64,000 bases of DNA from Stercorarius parasiticus (taxonomy: Eukaryota > Chordata > Aves > Charadriiformes > Stercorariidae). A program made the translations under genes and the position numbers. This document shows positions 49,101 to 57,770 of the stretch, piece by piece; the first letter of the stretch is position 1, and each line of letters starts with the position of its first letter. The notes under the pieces were generated by a model. That model ran no database searches. It saw only the letters and a list, made by a program, of their open reading frames with translations, and had not been told where the DNA came from. Where the stretch lies: positions 248,001-312,000 of the forward strand of contig VWZL01001965.1 of assembly GCA_013396915.1 (NCBI GenBank), read 5' to 3'.

Positions 49101-50702
49101 TTACTGGCCCGTTTCTATTTATTGCTTTGATGCTTGTGTCAGCAGGCAAGTGTAGCCTTCCATTTAGCAATAGGGGAATATTTGCACCTATTTCAGAAGT
49201 CATAACTTCTCATACAGGCCCTCATATGGGATTTGACTTAGGTTTTTTTGATGGACAATCAGCAAACCAAAATGCTACAGTAAACAGACAGGTGGAGGAA
49301 AAACACAATCCAGTCAATCATTTCAGCAAACTGCAAGCTCTTAAGTGATGGACACTGTTGGGGGACACTGTATCTCGCTACTCTTTCTGCTTAATATGCT
49401 ATTACATTTCATTCTTGTTTTGTTCCTACCCCCTGTGTTGCTTAAACTTCTGAAGGCATTACCCTGAATTTTCATCCAAGCCACCTCCAACACGTTATGA
49501 AGAAAAGGGTGGCTTGGACATAAGCAGCAAACCCAGTGGCTGGAGCCACAGCAGGAGCGGCATTGGCAGCAAGGTGCAGCACCATCTTTGGGAAGCAGCT
49601 GAGGGGGTGCCCCACGTGAGGGGCAGTGTGATGGATGCGTTGTGCCACTAAGCGTGGTGCAAACGGGTACAGAGACTAGTTAAATACTGCTGAGGAGCCT
49701 TCTGAATGTTTAGGAGAGTCTGTGTCCGGTCTATCCGTGCCACATTGTCTGGGGACCAGGAAGGAATTCCTGGGACAGATGCTGCTAGTAGCAGCAATGT
49801 GGCTTTTGAAAATCTTTTGGCCTAGAAGTGGGGGTTTTCAAAAGAGGTACATAAATCCTGGAAAATCCCTGGAATTTTAGTGGGCTTCTGAGAGAGAGTT
49901 ATTACTAGCTCAGAAGTGAGATTCCTAGGCTGGGGCTTGTTTGCTTTTTCCAACTGATACAGAATGATGTTCCTGTTAGATCAACTGCATGCAATTTAAT
50001 GCAAAGAGCACCTGCTGCTGCATTTGTGAAATCTCTAAGGATAGTCTGAAAACATGATGCTTTGTCTCTGCCTCTTTTTTTCTCCCCCTCAGCAAGGTAT
50101 TTCAAGTAAATAAATGAGGAGGGTCCATTAGCATGCACTGACTAAACAATTGCTAAGAAAAGACTCAAGGCCTGTAGTTTATGATAGTTTTCATTGCAAC
50201 AACCTAGAGAACCTAATATATAAATCTTTTAAGATTGTGCAGATCACAAATTAAAAGATAATAGCACCAATATCAAAACAAGTTAATGTCTTAAGTTTTT
50301 TTGCCAAGCTGTTATTCGTTGATCTGAAAAGCTAGGTATGGCCAGATTTATGCCACTGAGAAGAGAAGGAAGAGAAGCAAGAAACATGACAGTTGCTTTC
50401 CACTAAAAATATAGCAATATTCAATGAATGTTTGTTTAGAATATTCTGCAATATGCCACACAGTTTGGAAAAGAAAAAGCCCTGGGTTTGCATGTTACAG
50501 ATCTACTTAAAAGGGGATCACAGTCACAGAAGTAGACCCTTCCTTAAATAGAAACAAGTTATTCTTATAAAATAGCATATGCTCAAGTCAACTTCCCTGA
50601 GAGCTTTTCTCACCCAGTTCAAAGACAGGTAGCACTCATGAGTACCTCTTCCATTCTCAGAGCTATCTCAGAGACATGCTTCTTTATGGAGAGTCACAGT
50701 TT
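43179..50702. other. Unique noncoding sequence with a GC-richer patch at 44.4-45.0 kb
   Basis: No gene was recognised. About 44350-45030 is locally GC-rich and carries overlapping frames on both strands (a 117-codon minus-strand frame at 44469-44822 and a 93-codon + frame at 44475-44756). It has few CpGs and no domain signature, so I do not call a gene or CpG island. About 49490-49790 is also GC-richer with nothing recognised. The 145-codon minus-strand frame at 48027-48464 has no motifs. Confidence 0.45.
43700..43750 (-). mobile_element. Possible ancient CR1 tip (weak)
   Basis: The words AAAAACATTCATATAAATGG and CCCTTGAAGCTGGGTCAGACC parallel the reverse complement of the 3' end of old amniote CR1 elements, whose consensus reads about AAGAACATAAGAACGGCCAT then ACTGGGTCAGACC. 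Only some 50 bases match, so the call is tentative. Confidence 0.35.
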
Positions 50703-51301
50703 TGTCCAGGTTGGCCAATGACCAGATGACAGATGCTCTCCGCCACCTCTTGCTCCAAGCAGAGGAAGAAGAGAGATAAAGAAAGTTATGAGTTTAGAAA
50801 AAAACTAAACTACTTTAATGAAATATGAATAATAAAATAAAAAGGAAATAATGAAAAAAGATACAATATATACAAAACCATATCACGCTCCCAGGGAGAT
50901 GTCACCGCAAGGCACTGGGGAAGTTCCAGACTGGACTCAGTGACGAATGGGAACTGGATTCCAGATCTTGATTCAGGAACCCATCAATTGGGATCAAAGG
51001 TAGACAAACTGACAGGGTCCTCCTCAGACATCAGTCATTGAAGAAGCCAAGGCATTGAAGAAGCCGAGCCATTGAAGAAGAGACAACCTTTTGATCCCTC
51101 AGCTTTTATACTGAGCATGGCAGATGGGATGGAACACCTTGTTGGTCAGTTTGGGTCACTTGTCCTGTCCACTCCTCCCCACAGGTGCGACCCCTCCATG
51201 GGGTAAACAACCAACTCAGCTGATCCTGGTTGCCACGGCAACAAGAGCAAGAGCCTCTCACTGAGCAGGAAGTTGTCTCTGCTCCACCCCAAACCAGGAC
51301 A
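50703..51301 (-). mobile_element. Solo LTR of an avian endogenous retrovirus
   Basis: A 599-bp segment with short inverted ends (TGTCCAGG on the left, CCAGGACA on the right of the + strand), so on the minus strand it is bounded TG...CA. Minus-strand order is a U3-like part, a TATA box (+ strand complement TTTTATACTGAGC at about 51104-51116), a 17-bp unit repeated three times, and an ATTAAA polyadenylation signal (complement at 50814-50819) before the 3' end. It has no gag, pol or env remnant next to it, so it is a solo LTR left by recombination between two LTRs. Bases next to the two ends do not form an obvious target-site duplication. The family name is not assigned. Confidence 0.8.
51036..51083 (-). 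repeat. 17-bp unit in three tandem copies inside the LTR
   Basis: CATTGAAGAAGCC-headed units begin at 51036, 51053 and 51070. The first two are 17 bp and nearly identical, and the third diverges after CATTGAAGAAG. They lie just downstream of the TATA box in LTR orientation, in the expected R region or its edge. Confidence 0.85.
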
Positions 51302-52904
51302 TGGAAGTACGTGGGAAAGAGCAAATGTACTAATGCTGTTTTTTGAGAGTGCTTGGTCTGATAAGCTTAATAAGCCCAATTATCCTTTTCTCATGTAACT
51401 CCTTTTCTTTTACAACATCTGCGAGCTGTTGGCCAAATAATAATAGTCAGTTATTAAAGATAAGAACATTTTAAAAATATAACAGCATATTGACATCTAA
51501 TTTGTTTTATTTACTGAAAAAATGCAATTCAATACAATACAATACAATTCAATACAATTCTCTGCTGGACTTATGGAAATATTAAATTACCAGCCAATAC
51601 AGGAAAGGACATGTGCCACAGAAAACAAATCTTAGGCCCCCAGGAGTTTCATATGACCTTTCCAGTGAAGCTGATTTCCCTTTTCCCACCTTGGACATAG
51701 TGAACTTTATTCATTCTTATCTTTAAAAGGAACTACCCTTCATTCATACCTCAATTGACTATCTGATGGCCATAAACAGCACTATGAGTTTCTTGATTTA
51801 TCCACAGCATCAGACTGCCCTTGCAGGACATCTTGTGCTCAGTTTCAAATGGAAGAGCTGATGAAAATCTCACATGCATTTCTCTGGCATATTTACACAT
51901 CCTACATGCCTCCATATTGATGCTAAACATCAGATGGCATTTTCCTCTGGTTGTCGCTACTATAGAAACTCATTTCTTCTGAAGCAGAGACAGAGGTATA
52001 TCAAAATGATCTTATGTCCCAATTCTCAACCCCCCAAGCAAAAACATATGAAAGGGATCAAAAGCTTCTGCATCTTCTTTCATCTACATATTTCATTTAT
52101 TCAATCAAACACACCAAGCTGTTTGAATCTTCTCTGTGACTTTGCTTGACTAAAATATGACTCTGCAGGGGTGGGTTTTTTTCTGTTTTCTTCTTGTCTT
52201 TATATTAATGTGTCTTCAAAAGAACAAGATCTGGGAGACTGTTAATTCGACAGCTGACAGACACAACTCCTTCACCATCAATCTTCTTTGCCAAAAATAA
52301 CTGAGCTCTAAAGATTTTGAAATTTAAGAATATTCCCACCCCCACCCCCCCAACAAAAAGAATAATTCAGGATCATCATGTCGTTAAGTATACACAATGT
52401 CATCTGCAGCATGGTCCAGTTAAAGTGCGGTAAGGCAAACCCAAACAGAAAGGACCGTTGTTTGTTCCTTTCTCAGTTTGTGCTCAAGGGCCACTTTATG
52501 CAGAGTGTAGCACGTGTCTGAGGTAGCCTAAGCGCTCGCTCTCACGCGTATCTCAGTGTGCCCATTGATATTGGATCCTGGAAGCAATCAGTGGAAAGCA
52601 GGTGGCAAGGTATTCATGGAAAATTGTTCCTACTTGAAACTGGTATCCACCTGTCCCCTGCCTGGCCACCAACACAATCTCTACCCAGCTTCCTCTGCAG
52701 ACTCAGTAATTCTTCATGTATTCCTTGCTATCTCTCATAACTCCCTATCTGCTTGAACTTACGGTGCCTGCTTTACAGTAATTAATCTAGGGTTTCCCCC
52801 AAATCCCTCTTCTCCTATTCCTTCCACTTCTGCTGTCTCCAAAACCAGTGTCAAACTAAATGTGCATTTTATACCAGCATATCACATTTTGGTTTTTTTC
52901 ACAG
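51302..52904. other. Unique noncoding sequence, nothing recognised
   Basis: AT-rich DNA with a short pentanucleotide repeat (listed separately) and a C-rich run at about 52337-52351. A 91-codon + frame at 51874-52149 has no family features. Confidence 0.55.
51525..51560. repeat. Pentanucleotide microsatellite (CAATA/CAATT)n
   Basis: Seven consecutive five-base units, CAATT and CAATA in mixed order. It is short and imperfect. Confidence 0.9.
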
Positions 52905-53300
52905 AAGCAGCAGTGACTGCAGATCTGTTATTTACTACCCACTCTAGCAAGGGGGACACATCAAAACTAGCAGGAGGTTGGTTTAAGAAGATTAAAAAAT
53001 AAGCGCTTCTTTTCAACTGGATAGTGAATTTTCTGCCAGTGGAGATTGTGAAGGCCGATATCAACAGTAGGTCTAAAAATGGTCTAGAAAAATTCATGGA
53101 CCGTGGCTCCATACAGAAAGAGGCAAAGTGAATAGGCAGGAAAGCAGCACTGACATCCCCAGCACAACAGTTCAGGCTCCTGGACAAGTGTGAGGGGAAA
53201 GGAATTGAGCAGTCTCCCATGCTCTCCCAGAATTGCATCCCTTTTGCTCCTATCCACAGCAGCATATTGGTCTAGCTGGACCACTGCCCTGGCCATTCAA
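52905..53300 (+). mobile_element. Ancient amniote CR1-type LINE relic, 3' end
   Basis: Several blocks occur in the order of old CR1 3' ends known from reptiles: GGTTGGTTTAAGAAGATTAA, then TTTTCTGCCAGTGGAGATTG, TGAAGGCC, AAAATTCATGGACCGTGGC, and finally AGCATATTGGTCTAGCTGGACC followed by ACTGCCCTGGCC. The last matches the widely shared GATACTGGGCTAGATGGACCATTGGTCTGA ending. The copy is heavily diverged and noncoding. The 127-codon minus-strand frame over it (52882-53265) is antisense to the element and has no meaning. Confidence 0.6.
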
Positions 53301-54845
53301 GTTAGTTGTTTTCTCACTTTGGAAGATACCTTTGGTATAACCCTGACTGTAGCCTAACTAAAAGCAGCAGCCATGAAACCACAGGGAGATGTCTGGTACT
53401 GGGAGGTGAACTGCTTCTGGTCTGAGATGCCCAGGCTGTGGCTCTTGCACATATGGTGAACATATGCAACGCAGTTGTCATGTTTCAAAGTGCAGAGACC
53501 CAAATACAGACACCGACCGGGTGTGGGCACTGCGAGCCTGCCCTGAACGTGGGGAGACAGTGCTGAGACATATCCGGGCACAATGACATCTAAAATGCCT
53601 TCCTTTCGGTTAGAAAAATCACGTCCTTTATACATGGGTTCATATTGTACACATCTGCTGAAGGTGGCGTGCTGCTCAAATGAGTCTGCTCTCTCATTTG
53701 TCTTCTGTGGCTTTCAGCTGTGACTCCTATGTGTTTTCTGAGGTACAGCAGGATGTTCAGTACAGAACAAAGCATAAAGCTGAAGTGTTACCCTCGTTTC
53801 TAAATTTGTTGCATGCAGCATTCAGGCACATCAATCTGTTAATTACTATGTCTGGAAAGCCTTGGCATACATATTCATCACCTGCAATTGTCATGCTGCC
53901 AGCTCTTGCAATTTTAATCACCAGCTTCATGATATTTGGCATTTTTCTTGAAGTCAAATCCCTCAGAGTTGTTTGGTTTTCTGACAGTCTCAGTTTTGCT
54001 TCTTTTTTAAAAAGAAAGTCTAAATTTAAGGCCCTGTGATTTCAAAGAAAAACCTGAAAAATGTTCCTTAATAGGAAAACAAGGAAAGAAATGTCACTAT
54101 CTGGGAGAAAAAATAAAGATTTTGGAGAAGAGTTGTAAGAATAAACGGTCTCTAAAATATAACTTTAAGGAAAGTTAGGTTCAATTCAGTGAAAAATTTG
54201 AAGGAATGAGTTTCTATAGGAAAAAGAAGGTGGGATGTTGTAGTCAACATCATAATTAACTACATAATTTTTTATAATAAATTGTGATCAAAGGAGCCAA
54301 CATGGCTCCTGGAGGATGGACTCAGAAGAATTTATTCCCATTTGTAATAGAATGAACATTAAGAGCTTTATGACTATTAAGGCATCAGAGCTGACTGACT
54401 GCAAAGTCTGTGAAGATATCTTTTGCCAGAGGTCTTTAAATGATTAGATTAGACAAAGAGCTGTGAAAGACCTTCACAGTATACTTCTGCTTTAGAACAT
54501 CCATGAAGCCTCTTTCACAAATTTGTTTCTGTAATTCAATATGCCTTGTTGCAGCAACAACATGCTAATGATACGCAGCAACTTCTGTTAGGAGAGAGCA
54601 ACAAAGCAAACAAGTGGAAGTGGAGATCTGTTAAAACATGCAGAGATCCGTGTCACATGTTCATTCCCTAGTGAATACTATTTCACATTCTCTTAGGAAT
54701 TGAGATCCCCCTTGTGCAGGTGCTCACCTCCCTGCCTGTCCAACACATCATACTCCACATCTGTTCAGATTTCACATATTCTTTGTAGAGAAAGAGTTTG
54801 AAACCCTTGTGCCTATTTTGATACTGTTGTGAGTGATTTCTAAAA
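53301..54845. other. Unique noncoding sequence, nothing recognised
   Basis: A 119-codon + frame at 53680-54039 and a 93-codon minus-strand frame at 53354-53635 lack any recognisable family motif. No repeat family was identified. Confidence 0.5.
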
Positions 54846-55058
54846 AGTATCTTCTTTACTTTGAGGGTGGCAGAGCACTGGCACAGGCTGCCCAGAGAAG
54901 TGGTGGAGTCTCCATCTCTGGAGACATTCAAAACCCACCTGGACGCGTTCCTGTGCAACCTGCTCCAGGTGACCCTGCTCTGGCAGGGGGGTTGGACTAG
55001 ATGATCTCCAGAGGTCCCTTTCAACCCCTACCATCCTGTGATTCTGTGATTCTGTGAT
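54846..55058 (+). mobile_element. CR1 LINE 3' fragment (about 210 bp)
   Basis: It begins within the TTCTTTACTTTGAGGGTGGC segment and runs to three terminal ATTCTGTG-type repeats. By eye it differs from the 42713 copy at about seven positions over some 200 aligned bases, so both belong to the same relatively young subfamily. It is 5'-truncated and noncoding. Confidence 0.97.
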
Positions 55059-55770
55059 CAGGTTTTGAAAGATAAGGTGATGGAAGACAACTGGAAACTT
55101 TTGGGGAAGGCTAATATTTTATTCTTTACTTCAGTACTTGCTTTGCTGATAAATCTTTTATTGCTTTCTTCACCCACTTGAATAAGGAGCATTTAGAAAA
55201 ACTACTTCAAAATGAGAAGTGTTGCTTTCAAAATGTTGCATTCTGTGTGCAGAACAAATGCTTGCTGGGAACATCTTCAGGTAGAAAGGAATAAAAAATG
55301 TGTTTGAATTTTGTAAATGGAACTCATTGCTAGGATTTCTGAATTATGTTGATAGACAAGAACTGCCTGTTTTACCTTTGTGGGTATTAGAAATATTCAT
55401 GCTTCAGGTTGCCATTAATTTTGTAGAAAGAGTAGGGAGAAGGTACGAGAGCACCATGCTGATTTCAAAGGAACGGGGCAACATCCACTTATTTAAATTG
55501 GGCATCAAAATGTTCTTCTTCCCCTGTGGCATTTTTACAGTACAAGACGAAAACAATTTTATTAAAAAAACACACAAATAATAAACAATGCAAGTGTGCT
55601 TACCACATCTAGGTGATTTTATCATGCCTATTTATTTCTATTATCTGGATAAGGATACAGTTCTGCATCTATAATATATAAAATCAACTTTGTACACATA
55701 AACAACTGAAGTAACAGCACTGAATACCTTCCTTTAGGATGCATCTCTTTCTTCCTGCTTTTGAGTTTGA
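55059..55770. other. Unique noncoding sequence between two CR1 copies
   Basis: About 710 bp of AT-rich unique DNA. A 93-codon + frame at 55300-55581 has no recognisable features. Confidence 0.6.
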
Positions 55771-56241
55771 ATTCACAAAACCATGGAATGGTTGAAGTTG
55801 GAAGGGAACTCTGGAGGTCATATTGTCGAACCCTCCAGCTCTCTCAGTCTTTCGTCAGACAAGAGAGGCTTCAGTCTTTTAATCATCTTTGTGGCTCTCT
55901 GCTGGACTTTGACCAGTATGTCCATGTCTTTCTCATACTGGGGAGCCCAGGACTGGACACAGGGCTCCAGGTGTGGCCTCACCAGTGCTGAGTAGAAGGG
56001 AAGGACCACTCCCCTGACCTGCTGACAAGACTCCTCCTAATGCAGCCCAGAATACCAGTAGCCTTCTTTGCTACAAGGGCACGTTGCTGGCTCATGGTTA
56101 ACTGGGTCTCCAAAAGGACCCCTGGGTCTTTTTCTGCAAAGCTGCTTTCCAGTTGGTAAGCTCTTAGCATTTCCCAGGAGCAAGGCTTTGCATTTCCCTT
56201 TGTTGAACTTCATGAGGTTCCTGTCAGCCCATTGGTTCAGC
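55771..56241 (-). mobile_element. CR1 LINE, 3' half of an LTR-interrupted copy
   Basis: This is the minus-strand CR1 3' part. The tip is at 55771 (ACCATGGAATGGTTGAAGTT on the + strand). Upstream in element orientation come remnants of the ORF2 C-terminus, with a [20 protein letters not shown] stretch, [14 protein letters not shown], and a second frame with QLTMSQQRALVAKKATGILG. The change of frame shows it is dead. A few hundred bases between the tip and the RLKP segment are missing. The element stops at an LTR insertion and continues at 57190. Confidence 0.95.
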
Positions 56242-56817
56242 TGTCATGGTTTTGGCTGGGATAAAGTTAACTTTCTTACTAGCTAGTGCTATATCTTGGA
56301 TTTAGGATGAGAACAATTTTGATAAAACACTAAAGTTTTTAGTTGTTGCTAAGTGGTCAAGGCCTTTTCTGCTCCTCATCCCAGGGAGTAGGCTGGGAGT
56401 GCACAAAAACCTGGGAGGGGACACAGCTGGGACAGCTGACCCCAACTGACCAAAGGAATATTCCATGCCATGATGCCGTGCTCAGTATATAAAGCTGGGG
56501 GAACAAGAAGGAAGAGGGGGACATTTCGAGTGATGGTGTTTGTCTTCCTCAGTAACCATTATGCATGATGGAGCCCTGTTTTCCTGGAGATGGTTGAATA
56601 CCTGCCTGCTGCTGAGAAGAAGTGAATGAATTCCTTGTATTGCTTTGCTTGTGTGTGCAGCTTTTGCTTTACTTATTAAACTGTCTTTGTCTCAACCCAG
56701 GAGTTTTCCTTGTCTTTCACAATTCTTTTCCCCATCCCACCGGGGGTGGGGGTGGTGGGTGAGAAATGAGAGAGTGGCTGCATGGTCCTAGTTGCTGTCT
56801 GGGGTTAAAACACACCA
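56242..56817 (+). mobile_element. Solo LTR of an avian endogenous retrovirus inserted in CR1
   Basis: A 576-bp LTR bounded by TG (TGTCATGGTTTTGGCTGGGA) and CA (ending AAAACACACCA). It has a TATATAAA box at 56486-56493, an ATTAAA polyadenylation signal at 56675-56680 and a GT-rich stretch downstream. The left flank TCAGC (56237-56241) and right flank CCAGC (56818-56822) form a 5-bp target-site duplication with one mismatch. Removing the LTR and one flank restores a continuous CR1 (CCATTGGTTCAGC joined to CTATCAAGG). The start is typical of a very common ERVL-like avian LTR group, recalled from memory. No internal retroviral sequence is present. Confidence 0.9.
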
Positions 56818-57215
56818 CCAGCCTATCAAGGTCCCTCTGGATGNATGCCGTGCTCAGTATATAAAGCTGGGGGAACAAGAAGGAAGAGGGGGACATTTCG
56901 AGTGATGGTGTTTGTCTTCCTCAGTAACCATTATGCATGATGGAGCCCTGTTTTCCTGGAGATGGTTGAATACCTGCCTGCTGCTGAGAAGAAGTGAATG
57001 AATTCCTTGTATTGCTTTGCTTGTGTGTGCAGCTTTTGCTTTACTTATTAAACTGTCTTTGTCTCAACCCAGGAGTTTTCCTTGTCTTTCACAATTCTTT
57101 TCCCCATCCCACCGGGGGTGGGGGTGGTGGGTGAGAAATGAGAGAGTGGCTGCATGGTCCTAGTTGCTGTCTGGGGTTAAAACACACCACCAGCCTATCA
57201 AGGTCCCTCTGGATG
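56473..57215 (+). repeat. Exact 371-bp tandem copy across a single N (probable assembly duplication)
   Basis: Bases 56473-56843 and 56845-57215 are identical when read side by side, with an offset of 372 because one N at 56844 separates them. The copy includes the 3' part of the LTR (TATA box to end), the right target-site duplication and 21 bases of CR1 beyond it. Only one of the two is needed to rebuild a sensible LTR-in-CR1 locus. Confidence 0.95.
56844..56844. other. Single N between duplicated contig ends
   Basis: An ambiguous base exactly between the two identical 371-bp copies. This is the pattern left when two contigs with overlapping ends are scaffolded without merging the overlap. 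Confidence 0.93.
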
Positions 57216-57770
57216 GCGGCACAACCCTCTGGTGTATCAGCCACTCCTCCCAGTTTTGTGTCATCAGCAAACTTGCTGAGGGTACACTCTGCCCCATCAT
57301 CCAGATCATTAATGAAGATGTTAAGCAGGATCAGATCGAGAACTGACCCCTGAGGTACACTACTAGCCACAGGTCTCCAACTAGACTTCACACTGCTGGT
57401 TAGCACCCTCCAGGCCCAGCCATTCAAGTCAGTTTTCAATCCACTTCACTGCTCATCCAGACCATTCTTCATCAGCTTCTCTACGCAGATCTTACAGGAG
57501 ATGGTGTAGAAAGTCTTAGTGCACTCAAGGTAGACCATATCCACTGCTTTCCCTTCATCTATCAAGGCAGTCTTTCCATTGTAAAAAGCTCTTCATGTTT
57601 GTCAAACATGACCTCCCTTTGGTGAATTCGTGCTGACTACTTCTGTTGATTTTCTTGTCCTTCAAGTGCCTGGAAATGGTTTCCAGGATTAACTGTTCTG
57701 TCACCTTCCAAGGGATTGAGGTGAAGCTGACTGGTTTGTAGTTCCCGGAGTCCTCCATTTTGACATTTCA
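57190..57770 (-). mobile_element. CR1 LINE, reverse-transcriptase remnant (5' half of the interrupted copy)
   Basis: This continues the CR1 at 55771-56241. The minus-strand translation shows the RT domain in order from the high coordinate down: a GNYKPVSFTSIPWKVTEQLI segment, a FTKGRSCLTNM segment, then after frame changes [20 protein letters not shown] and the catalytic motif FADDTKLGG (codons for FADD at 57260-57271). The YxDD-type box with two aspartates is intact, but stops and frameshifts split the frame, and the endonuclease and N-terminal parts are absent. The left end near 57770 fades into unique sequence. It is non-functional. The first 26 bases lie in the duplicated segment. Confidence 0.95.

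Noticed and set aside
52882..53265. 127-codon minus-strand frame
   Set aside because: Runs antisense across an ancient CR1 relic.
56845..57189. A second partial LTR in tandem
   Set aside because: Exact copy of the first across an N, so treated as assembly duplication and not as a separate element.
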